A stretch of 20,893 bases of DNA from the NCBI GenBank assembly GCA_900557045.1, contig USQY01000028.1, positions 1 to 20,893 of the forward strand. Reading direction: 5' to 3'. Source of the stretch: an uncultured Clostridium sp. Its GTDB lineage: Bacteria; Bacillota; Clostridia; TANB77; CAG-508. Positions 1-6,295 of the stretch are shown here, one piece after another (position 1 is the first letter of the stretch; each line of letters starts with the position of its first letter). The position numbers and the translations under genes are program-made. The notes beneath the pieces are model-generated. The model worked only from the letters and a program-made list of their open reading frames with translations. It was not told the DNA's origin and searched no databases.

Positions 1-50
1 ACATCTGTCCCAAGTACGACAAAAATGTCCAGTAATAAACGTCCCCAATA
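1..50. repeat. Possible fragment of a GGGGACG-type interspersed repeat at the window edge
   Basis: The first 50 bases contain GTCCC, a second ATGTCC and then CGTCCCCAAT (40-49). The last string also occurs in the right arm of the perfect palindrome at 1411-1439. This may be the end of another copy whose remainder lies outside the window. The shared string is only 10 nt, so this is weak evidence. Confidence 0.3.
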
Positions 51-69
51 CAACAAGAAGGAGTATATT

Positions 70-675
70 ATGAAAATGAAATATGAACAACTATATCAAA
101 ATAGTAATAAAAAAGAAAACAATATAATTAAATTTTTGCAAAAAGAAATAAAAAATAGAGCAAGTAGTCCAAATAATAAATTTGGACTAGGAGTATATTA
201 CCATATACAAGCTGTTGCAAAAAATGCTGAAATACTTGCAAATAGATATAATGCTGATGTAGAAGTAGTAGTAATAGCAGCCTGGTTGCATGATATAGCA
301 TCTATAACAGATTATAATTTATATGAAGAACACCATATACATGGTGCTAAAATTGCAGAAGAAATTTTGAAAAAGTTTGAATATAACACTGGAAAAATAG
401 AATTAATTAAAGCATGTATTATAAATCATAGAGGAAGTATCAACAATAAAAGATTAACAAAGGAAGAACAATGTGTAGCAGATGCTGATGCAATTTCGCA
501 TTTTGATAGTATACCAAGTCTATTATATTTAGCTTACGTTAATAAAAATATGAATATAGATGAGGGAAAAGATTTTGTTAGAAATAAGTTAAAAAGAAGT
601 TATAATAAGTTGTCTGATGAAAGTAAGGAATTTTATTTGGAGAAATATCAAAATGTAATGGAGATATTGAATTAG
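70..675 (+). CDS. HD-domain metal-dependent hydrolase
   Basis: This is a 201-residue soluble protein of the HD phosphohydrolase superfamily, a group of divalent-metal phosphomonoesterases and phosphodiesterases; the substrate cannot be told from sequence. Visible ligands in order are H45 (YYHIQ), H74-D75 (WLHDIA), H90/H91 in the HHIHGAK segment, H120 (INHRG) and D138/D140 (VADADAISH), the spacing expected of the HD fold. There is no signal peptide or membrane segment. I chose the ATG at 70 because AAGGAG lies about 6 nt upstream (58-63); an in-frame ATG at 25 has no such site and its leader falls in repeat-like sequence. No clear terminator follows. The family call is secure, the specific role unknown. 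Confidence 0.85.
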   Translation: MKMKYEQLYQNSNKKENNIIKFLQKEIKNRASSPNNKFGLGVYYHIQAVAKNAEILANRYNADVEVVVIAAWLHDIASITDYNLYEEHHIHGAKIAEEILKKFEYNTGKIELIKACIINHRGSINNKRLTKEEQCVADADAISHFDSIPSLLYLAYVNKNMNIDEGKDFVRNKLKRSYNKLSDESKEFYLEKYQNVMEILN

Positions 676-789
676 AAATTGGAAATAATTATTGTTTCTT
701 TATAGTTGATATAGAAAATTATGCAGTATTTTAAGCAAAAATTAAAAAATGTGAAAACAATGTATCACTATTGTGAATTTTATGTGAAT

Positions 790-832
790 TTAGCACTCTA
801 CGCTTGACATTGCTAAAATATAGAACTATAAT
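790..832 (+). promoter_or_regulatory. hsp20 promoter embedded in a CIRCE (HrcA) operator
   Basis: TTAGCACTC (790-798), a 9-nt spacer and CATTGCTAA (808-816) match the CIRCE operator TTAGCACTC-N9-GAGTGCTAA, with the first three bases of the right half changed. A -35 box TTGACA (804-809) overlaps spacer and right half, and TATAAT (827-832) follows after exactly 17 nt. HrcA bound here would cover the -35 box, giving repression that is relieved on heat shock. Bases are read directly; HrcA control is inferred from the known operator. Confidence 0.85.
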
Positions 833-931
833 CTAGTTATGAATAAAAAAAGTACTTTTTTAAAATAATATTAAATATGTGCTACCTTCATAAGGTGTCA
901 ACACATAAAATTTTGATAGGAGGAATTAGTT

Positions 932-1369
932 ATGATGATGATACCAAGAAAAAATAGTTTTGATGTACTAGACAATTTATTTGATGATATGTTATTTGAT
1001 AATAACAGGAAAGGAAGACATTATCCAGAAATAATGAAAACTGATCTTAAAGAAGATGAAAATGAATATACATTAGAAATAGATGTTCCAGGATATAAAA
1101 AAGAAGATATAAAAATAGAATTAGACAATGGTTATATTACAGTAAGTGCTAAAACAGAAAAAACAACGGATGAGTCAGACAAAAAATCAAATTATATTCA
1201 CAAAGAAAGATATTTTGGAGAATGTTCAAGAAGTTATTATGTAGGTGATAATATTACAGAAGAAGACATAAAAGCTTCATTCAAAAATGGTACTTTATGT
1301 ATTACGGTTCCAAAGAAAGAAGTTAAAAAATTGGAAGATAAGAAGTATATTGATATAAGTGAGGAATAG
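932..1369 (+). CDS. hsp20: Small heat-shock protein, Hsp20/alpha-crystallin family
   Basis: This 145-residue ATP-independent holdase chaperone binds unfolding proteins in the cytoplasm and hands them to ATP-dependent chaperones such as ClpB, which is also in this window. The alpha-crystallin domain spans about residues 35-128, with VPGYKKEDI, an NGYITVSAKTE strand region and the family's closing motif NGTLCITVPKK (119-129). The N-terminal arm is short and rich in F/D/N, and the C-terminal tail carries IDI, an I-x-I motif used for oligomerisation. AGGAGG (919-924) precedes the ATG. Length is normal. A CIRCE operator overlaps its promoter, so it probably belongs to the HrcA regulon with clpB. 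Confidence 0.95.
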   Translation: MMMIPRKNSFDVLDNLFDDMLFDNNRKGRHYPEIMKTDLKEDENEYTLEIDVPGYKKEDIKIELDNGYITVSAKTEKTTDESDKKSNYIHKERYFGECSRSYYVGDNITEEDIKASFKNGTLCITVPKKEVKKLEDKKYIDISEE

Positions 1370-1371
1370 TT

Positions 1372-1439
1372 AAATTTTAAATTGGGGACGGGCATCTTTT
1401 AAAATTTTTTAAAAGATGCCCGTCCCCAATTTAAAATTT
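1372..1439. terminator. Perfect 29-bp inverted repeat, bidirectional terminator or REP-like element
   Basis: The left arm (1372-1400) and right arm (1411-1439) are exact reverse complements over 29 nt, separated by a 10-nt A/T loop. The stem core is GGGGACGGGCATCTTTT. It fills the gap between convergent hsp20 and the radical SAM gene, so it can terminate both. Such length and perfection exceed an ordinary intrinsic terminator, and GGGGACGG resembles the palindromic repeats that IS200-like REP transposases mobilise in Firmicutes. The right arm reaches the last base of the radical SAM stop codon. Confidence 0.8.
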
Positions 1440-2356
1440 CAAAAAATTCCTTGCCACCAATTTTTTTCACGCAGAATTTTATCAACGCCATTTAAAACTA
1501 ATTTTTTATGACTATTCCATTCTGGTGCAACTAAAAGATCTTTTGGTGCGTCACCACTAATTCTATGTACAACTATATCTGGTTTAATATGAGTAATAAT
1601 ATAAACAACATTTTCCAAATAATCTTCTAAAGACATAGGAATATATAAACCACTAGTATACATTTCGCAAAGTTTAGTGTTTTTGACAACATAAGTTGAA
1701 TGTATTTTTATTCCCTGAATATTATGCATATTAATAAAATCCACTGTATTTTTTAGATTTTCTTTAGTTTCATTTGGTAATCCAACCATTATGTGTGCAA
1801 CAACATCAATATTATACTTGTTAAGTAACTTTACGGCTTGAGTAAACTGTTCTGAGGTGTAGCCTCTGTTTAGTAAAATACCAGTTTCATTATTCGAAGT
1901 TTGTAGTCCAAGTTCAACTTCTACATAATAATGTTTAGTATAAGTTGAAAGTAACTGTACTATATCTTCGGTAATACAATCGGGTCTGGTTGCAATTGAA
2001 ATTCCTACTATTCTGTCATCTATTAAGGCACTATCATATTTCTTTTTCAAGTTTTCGATGGTGTCATATGTGTTTGTAAAATTTTGAAAGTATACAATAA
2101 ATTTGTTGGCTCTTTTACTTTTATAGCTTGAAAAATAGTTTTGTACTTGTTCTGTTATACTATTAAAATTCGATGTGGATGTATGAATGTGGTCACCGGA
2201 ACCGCGTTCGCTACAAAAAATACAACCTCCTTTTGCGACTGTTCCGTCTCTGTTGGGACATGTGAATCCAGCATCAATGCATATTTTTAGTGTGCGTTCA
2301 CCAAATTTGTTTTTTAAATATTCGTTTAGTTTGTTATATCTGTTTTTGTTTTCCAT
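1439..2356 (-). CDS. Radical SAM protein, TIGR01212 (YhcC/YtqA-like) family
   Basis: A 305-residue radical S-adenosylmethionine protein with the family signature C33-PNRDGT...GGC45-IFC48 (C-x11-C-x2-C), which should bind the [4Fe-4S] cluster that cleaves SAM; C26 lies just upstream. Further family features are GISIATRPDC, EVELGLQT and HIMVGLPNE. The substrate of this family is not firmly established; RNA modification is often suggested. It is the only gene on the - strand here. I favour the ATG at 2356 over the one at 2374 because a -10 box lies only 8 nt upstream of it and no Shine-Dalgarno precedes either ATG. It ends inside the palindromic terminator. Confidence 0.88.
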   Translation of the reverse strand: MENKNRYNKLNEYLKNKFGERTLKICIDAGFTCPNRDGTVAKGGCIFCSERGSGDHIHTSTSNFNSITEQVQNYFSSYKSKRANKFIVYFQNFTNTYDTIENLKKKYDSALIDDRIVGISIATRPDCITEDIVQLLSTYTKHYYVEVELGLQTSNNETGILLNRGYTSEQFTQAVKLLNKYNIDVVAHIMVGLPNETKENLKNTVDFINMHNIQGIKIHSTYVVKNTKLCEMYTSGLYIPMSLEDYLENVVYIITHIKPDIVVHRISGDAPKDLLVAPEWNSHKKLVLNGVDKILREKNWWQGIF

Positions 2357-2364
2357 ATGTAGGT

Positions 2365-2393
2365 ATTGTAGCATGTTTTGGGTGATTGTACAA
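2365..2393 (-). promoter_or_regulatory. Candidate promoter giving a leaderless transcript of the radical SAM gene
   Basis: On the - strand TTGTAC (2393-2388) and TACAAT (2370-2365) are separated by 17 nt. The ATG at 2356 starts 8 nt past the -10 box, about where transcription would begin, so the mRNA would have nearly no 5' leader. This agrees with the absence of a ribosome binding site. Confidence 0.5.
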
Positions 2394-2485
2394 TGGGAAT
2401 TTTTTGGTTAGGTGGTTTTATGAATAATTTGCCAAAACTACTAAGATATGATATAATAGATAAATCAACAATAGGAGGTGCTAGC

Positions 2486-2971
2486 ATGATAATTCACGCG
2501 GGCAATTATATTTTACGGAGTTTTGAGTACACAGAAAAAGACATAAGAAGTTTTTATGAAATTTCGCATGATGCAAAGATAAAAAAATATGTGCCATATG
2601 CATATTCTAAAAATTATGATGATGCAAAAGAAACTGTTAAAGCGTATTCTGGAGGAGATTGTAAAAATGATTTTTATTTGTGCATACAGGATAAAACTGG
2701 AACAGTAGTGGGGGCTATTATCGCAATTAGAATGATTACAACAGTACTTGATGTATCTGTACTAATTGCAACAAATTACAGAGGTAAAGGAATAATGCAA
2801 ATAGCTATGAATAGTTTTATTACATGGCTGAAGAAAAATACTAAGTATACACAGTTGTCTTTGGTAATTGAAAAAAGTAATAATTCATCAAAACGGTTGG
2901 CGGAAAAAATTGGTGCGGAAATAGTAGGAGAGTTACCAAATAATAGGAAGTACAAAATAAGAATAAAATGA
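2486..2971 (+). CDS. GNAT-family N-acetyltransferase
   Basis: A 161-residue GCN5-related acetyltransferase that transfers acetyl from acetyl-CoA to an amine; the layout suggests the RimJ/RimL-type subgroup, substrate unknown. The N-terminal strand-helix YILRSFEYTEKDIRSFYEI (8-26), the acetyl-CoA pyrophosphate loop ATNYRGKGIM (95-104) and the C-terminal EKSNNSSKRLAEKIGAE (129-145) follow the fold order. AGGAGG (2473-2478) sits 7 nt before the ATG; an upstream in-frame extension to 2378 lacks support. It is the only intact gene here that uses CGG as a codon (R11 and R137), both at positions where arginine is usual in the family. That may mean recent acquisition. A strong terminator follows immediately. 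Confidence 0.85.
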   Translation: MIIHAGNYILRSFEYTEKDIRSFYEISHDAKIKKYVPYAYSKNYDDAKETVKAYSGGDCKNDFYLCIQDKTGTVVGAIIAIRMITTVLDVSVLIATNYRGKGIMQIAMNSFITWLKKNTKYTQLSLVIEKSNNSSKRLAEKIGAEIVGELPNNRKYKIRIK

Positions 2972-2973
2972 AG

Positions 2974-3015
2974 AAAAAGAGAAGGAGAAATTTTAAAATT
3001 TACCTTCTCTTTTTT
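2974..3015 (+). terminator. Intrinsic terminator after the acetyltransferase gene
   Basis: AAAAAGAGAAGG (2974-2985) pairs perfectly with CCTTCTCTTTTT (3003-3014) around a 17-nt A/T loop. The T run completes a rho-independent terminator beginning 3 nt past the stop codon. The mirrored A run could also serve the opposite strand. Confidence 0.85.
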
Positions 3016-3068
3016 CATTAGTAAACCTTATAAAGTATATTAGAGAATATATATATGAGGTGAAAATA

Positions 3069-3134
3069 ATGCACTTTACAGATACAAGGAATCCTATATT
3101 ATATAAAAACATCATAAAAATAATAGTTGAATAA
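3069..3134 (+). CDS. Possible 21-residue small protein
   Basis: An ATG at 3069 follows GAGGTG (3057-3062) at a good distance and opens a 21-codon frame starting MHFTDTRNPILYKN and ending at TAA. It lies alone in a 287-bp gap between the acetyltransferase terminator and ydbC. I recognise no family. It may be a real microprotein, a leader peptide or the stump of a decayed gene; the only support is the ribosome binding site. Confidence 0.3.
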   Translation: MHFTDTRNPILYKNIIKIIVE

Positions 3135-3230
3135 TTAAAGTGTATAAAAGTATAAATTCAACAAAAAGGTTTATAGATAAAATTTAAGCAAATTAAATAG
3201 AATTTTTGCTAAAAAAATCAATAAAAACCC

Positions 3231-3268
3231 ATCAAACTATTGACCAATCAAACTAAAAATTATAAAAT
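3231..3268 (+). promoter_or_regulatory. Candidate promoter with flanking direct repeat upstream of ydbC
   Basis: TTGACC (3240-3245) and TAAAAT (3263-3268) are 17 nt apart. The 9-mer ATCAAACTA occurs on both sides of the -35 box (3231-3239 and 3248-3256), a 17-bp period that could mark an activator or repressor site. Confidence 0.5.
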
Positions 3269-3302
3269 CATTTCAATAATAAAATCATAGGAGGAAAAGA
3301 AA

Positions 3303-3524
3303 ATGAGTGAAATTAAATTTGAAATTGTAAAAGAAATAGGAGTGCTATCAGAAACATCTAAAGGTTGGAAAACAGAATTAAATTTAGTAAGTTGGAATGA
3401 TAGAGAACCAAAATATGATTTAAGAACATGGTCAGAAAATCATGAAAAAATAGGAAAGGGTATTACATTATCAAAAGATGAAATGGCTAAATTGAAGGAA
3501 TTATTGGATGATATAGAAGAATAA
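3303..3524 (+). CDS. ydbC: YdbC/PC4-like single-stranded DNA-binding protein
   Basis: A 73-residue protein of the bacterial YdbC family, structurally related to the eukaryotic coactivator PC4, which dimerises and binds single-stranded DNA without sequence preference. The whole chain matches the compact beta-sheet-plus-helix layout: EIGVLSETSKGWKTELNLVSWND (two strands), PKYDLRTWSENHEKIGKGITL (two strands) and a C-terminal helix EMAKLKELLDDIEE. Full family length, cytoplasmic. AGGAGG (3290-3295) lies about 7 nt before the ATG. A small interrupted gene follows 26 nt later on the same strand, so the two may be co-transcribed. Confidence 0.85.
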   Translation: MSEIKFEIVKEIGVLSETSKGWKTELNLVSWNDREPKYDLRTWSENHEKIGKGITLSKDEMAKLKELLDDIEE

Positions 3525-3550
3525 GATATTTTGAAAGGAAAAGTAATAAT

Positions 3551-3802
3551 ATGAGTATAAAAAATATGAGTTTAAATACAAAGTTGGAAGTTGCATTAGA
3601 AATTCTTGCAGCCCAAATAGCTAAAACTTCAAAACAGGGTTTTACAGCTGATGATGTTAAGATGTAGAATTTACTAAAAGAAAGAGATATTTTGTATTCA
3701 GGAGATGAGGAAATACTAAATAAAATTATAGAAGAGTATGGACCTGAAATGAAAAAGAATTATGAAGATATAGCATTGATAGACAGAGAATTAAACAGAT
3801 AG
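3551..3802 (+). pseudogene. Small hypothetical protein interrupted by an in-frame TAG
   Basis: From the ATG at 3551, with AAAGGAAA just upstream (3533-3540), the frame gives 38 residues (NTKLEVALEILAAQIAKTSK region) and meets TAG at 3665-3667. It then continues for 45 codons in the same frame (NLLKERDILYSGDEEILNK region) to TAG at 3800. Both halves have the same helical, charged composition and no other stop, so this was one protein of about 83 residues. A single C-to-T change from CAG (Gln) would explain the amber codon. TAG is a normal stop elsewhere here (the HD and hsp20 genes), so recoding is not indicated. Function unknown; similar small proteins exist in clostridia as far as I can judge. 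Confidence 0.6.
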
Positions 3803-3857
3803 TGAAGGAAACAAAAAAATCAGTATAAATAAAAACTAATCAAGGAGGAAACCAAAT

Positions 3858-4754
3858 ATGCCAGAGTTTCTAAATGAACTTCTAGCCCAACAATATAATG
3901 AAGAAACAATCAACAAAATATTATTAGGCTATAAATCAAATAGAAAAGTAACATTACGAGTAAATACATTAAAAACAAATGCAAAAAACATAAAAAATAT
4001 ATTACAGAAATCCAATATAGAATATTCAGAAATATCATGGACTCCAAATGCCTTAATAATAGAAAATGCAAATGAAAAACAAATTGAGGAATTAGAAATA
4101 TACAAAAATGGGGAAATATATCTTCAAAGTCTTTCATCTATGTTGCCACCAATAATAATGAATCCACAAAAATCAGAAGACATATTAGATATGTGCGCAG
4201 CACCAGGAGGAAAAACTACTCAAATAGCAGCGATTACAGAAAATCAGGCAAATATAACTGCATGTGAGATGAATGCAATTAGAGCAGAAAGGTTGAAATA
4301 TAACATTGAAAAGCAAGGGGCAAGTTCAGTGTATGTAATGCAAAAAGATGCACGAGCAATAGATGATTTTTTCTCATTTGATAAAGTTTTACTTGATGCT
4401 CCATGTAGTGGAAGTGGAACTTTGAATTTACAAGATGAAAATGTATTTAAATATTTCACACCAAAATTAATAGAAAAATCAACAAAAGCACAATTAATAT
4501 TATTAAAAAAAGCATTAAAAATTCTTAAGCCGGGAAAAGAAATGATTTATTCAACTTGTTCAATTTTGCAATGTGAAAATGAAGAAATTATAGCAAAAGC
4601 TTTAAAAGGAACAAAAGCAAAAGTTTTACCAATAGATTTTCCAGGAATGGATAAATTACCTTTATTGCCAACAAATATTCCAGGCACAGTATGTGTTTGC
4701 CCAGATGAATTGTATGAGGGATTTTTTATTGCAAAGTTGCAAATAAAAAATTAA
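3858..4754 (+). CDS. NOL1/NOP2/Sun-family RNA (cytosine-5) methyltransferase
   Basis: A 298-residue SAM-dependent methyltransferase of the RsmB/RsmF class, which makes 5-methylcytosine in rRNA or tRNA. Motif I is DMCAAPGGKT (111-120), motif IV is LDAPCSGSGT (179-188) with C183, and motif VI is YSTCSI (231-236) with C234, the two cysteines used for nucleophilic attack and product release. Residues 30-100 resemble the short RNA-binding N-terminal part. The protein is shorter than RsmF or RsmB: it lacks the C-terminal PUA-like extension of RsmF and the NusB-like domain of RsmB, so the target base cannot be assigned. AAGGAGG (3842-3848) precedes the ATG. Confidence 0.9.
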   Translation: MPEFLNELLAQQYNEETINKILLGYKSNRKVTLRVNTLKTNAKNIKNILQKSNIEYSEISWTPNALIIENANEKQIEELEIYKNGEIYLQSLSSMLPPIIMNPQKSEDILDMCAAPGGKTTQIAAITENQANITACEMNAIRAERLKYNIEKQGASSVYVMQKDARAIDDFFSFDKVLLDAPCSGSGTLNLQDENVFKYFTPKLIEKSTKAQLILLKKALKILKPGKEMIYSTCSILQCENEEIIAKALKGTKAKVLPIDFPGMDKLPLLPTNIPGTVCVCPDELYEGFFIAKLQIKN

Positions 4755-4836
4755 GACACAAAATTAAAACACAAAAGTAAAATAAAAATAAAATAAAAAT
4801 GAAATAAAAATAAAATTAAAATTAAAGTAATTTTTT

Positions 4837-4863
4837 CCCAATTGTTAAAAAAGTACAATTGGG
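4837..4863. other. Inverted repeat in the dGTPase leader
   Basis: CCCAATTGT (4837-4845) and ACAATTGGG (4855-4863) form a perfect 9-bp stem with a 9-nt loop, preceded by TTTTTT. It lies 32 nt before the dGTPase start. No clean T run follows directly, so it is a weak terminator for the upstream gene at best and could be a leader hairpin or protein-binding site. The 80 bp before it are low-complexity A-rich sequence (AAATAAAA variants). Confidence 0.45.
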
Positions 4864-4894
4864 ATATGTGTTTTTAGAGTAAAGGGAGGAAAAA

Positions 4895-6103
4895 ATGAAA
4901 GACATACTAAAATCGGTATCTGCAACAGAGCAGAATCAAAAATGGAAACAAATGATATCAAGGCAAAAAACAATATATAAAAGAAAAGATGATATAAGAA
5001 CAGATTTTGCTAGAGATTACACAAGAATATTACATTGTAATGCATATAAAAGATTAAAACATAAAACACAAGTGTTTTTTTCACCTTCAAGTGACCATGT
5101 TTGCACAAGAATAGAACATGTTGCACATGTCGAATCAATAAGCAATACAATAGCTACATATTTAGGGTTAAACACAGAACTTACAAAAGCAATTTCAATA
5201 TCACACGATTTAGGTCACAGCCCTTTTGGACATGCAGGGGAAAAAATATTAAATGAAATTTCAAAAAGAGATTTAAATGAAAGCTTCTGGCATGAAAAAA
5301 ATGGTGTACATTTTGTGGATAACATAGAACTATTAGAAGACGATAAAGGTAATTTACAAAATTTAAATCTGACTTATGCAGTAAGAGATGGAATAATTTC
5401 ACACTGTGGAGAAATTGATGAAAATGCTTTAAAACCAAGAGATGAAGCAATAGATTTATTACAATATACTAAACCAAACCAATTTAATCCATATACTTGG
5501 GAAGCATGTGTAATAAAAATATCTGACAAAATATCTTATATAGGAAGAGACCTGGAAGATGCACTACATTTGCATTTGCTGGATAACACAAAAATTGAAG
5601 AACTGAAAAATATACTTAAAATTCCTAAAAGTGTTGCATTAAACAATACTAATATAATAAATGAGTTGATAATAGATCTATGTAAAAATTCATCTATAGA
5701 AAATGGATTGTGTTTTTCAGAGGAAAAGTTAAAATTAATAGATAATATAAAATCATATAATTATCAAAATATATATTCACACCCAAGACTAGAAGCTTCA
5801 AATGAATATTTTAGAGTAGTAATTAATAGAATTTACAATACATTAAAAAATGCGTATACAACTAATGATTTAGAACATAATTTTGAAAAATTAGAAAAAT
5901 TTTATCCTCAAACAATAACAGGTTTTAGGGAGTATTTATATAGATACAGTGAATTGAAAGGTAGAGAGAAAAATTCAAATTTAAAAAATACAATAATTTA
6001 TAAATCTACAAAAGATTATTATTTAAAATCAATAATCGACTATATTGCAGGAATGACAGATAATTATGCAATAGACATTTATAACGAAATATTAAGATTT
6101 TAG
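4895..6103 (+). CDS. Deoxyguanosinetriphosphate triphosphohydrolase (dGTPase)-family protein
   Basis: A 402-residue HD-superfamily enzyme of the dGTPase family, which hydrolyses dGTP or other dNTPs to the nucleoside and tripolyphosphate, affecting nucleotide pools. The N-terminal RTDFARDYTRILHCNAYKRL segment (35-54) is typical. The metal ligands are H75 (RIEHV), H104-D105 (SHDLGHSPFGHAGE) and D211 (KISDKISYIGRDLEDA). Length is in the normal range and the frame is intact; AAGGGAGGAAAA precedes the ATG. dNTP preference cannot be predicted from sequence. Confidence 0.9.
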   Translation: MKDILKSVSATEQNQKWKQMISRQKTIYKRKDDIRTDFARDYTRILHCNAYKRLKHKTQVFFSPSSDHVCTRIEHVAHVESISNTIATYLGLNTELTKAISISHDLGHSPFGHAGEKILNEISKRDLNESFWHEKNGVHFVDNIELLEDDKGNLQNLNLTYAVRDGIISHCGEIDENALKPRDEAIDLLQYTKPNQFNPYTWEACVIKISDKISYIGRDLEDALHLHLLDNTKIEELKNILKIPKSVALNNTNIINELIIDLCKNSSIENGLCFSEEKLKLIDNIKSYNYQNIYSHPRLEASNEYFRVVINRIYNTLKNAYTTNDLEHNFEKLEKFYPQTITGFREYLYRYSELKGREKNSNLKNTIIYKSTKDYYLKSIIDYIAGMTDNYAIDIYNEILRF

Positions 6104-6186
6104 TCTGTATAATATACTTTTTATCAAAAGATTTAAATATAAGTCGAAATATCTGAAAAAAAGTGTAAAATTAATGAAAAAAATTT

Positions 6187-6228
6187 CAAAATGGTATAGA
6201 CAAAGATACCAAAATGTTTGTATAATAT
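6187..6228 (+). promoter_or_regulatory. Candidate promoter with a GGTAT-N8-ATACC operator
   Basis: TAGACA (about 6197-6202) and TATAAT (6221-6226) form a promoter with an 18-nt spacer upstream of the 492-residue unknown protein. GGTAT (6193-6197) and ATACC (6206-6210) form a dyad over the -35 element, which could be a repressor site. The short arms make chance occurrence possible. Confidence 0.4.
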
Positions 6229-6295
6229 AAGCAGTTAAAATTATACAAATTACTATTGGAAAATTTATAAACAGTAATTGAAAAGAGAAGAGGTT

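Noticed and set aside
2378..2485. N-terminal extension of the acetyltransferase to an upstream start
   Set aside because: The extra 36 residues lack GNAT features, overlap the divergent promoter region, and the ATG at 2486 has a strong AGGAGG.
3665..3667. TAG as a sense codon (e.g. pyrrolysine) genome-wide
   Set aside because: TAG ends the HD-domain gene and hsp20, and no suppressor tRNA or Pyl gene is in the window.
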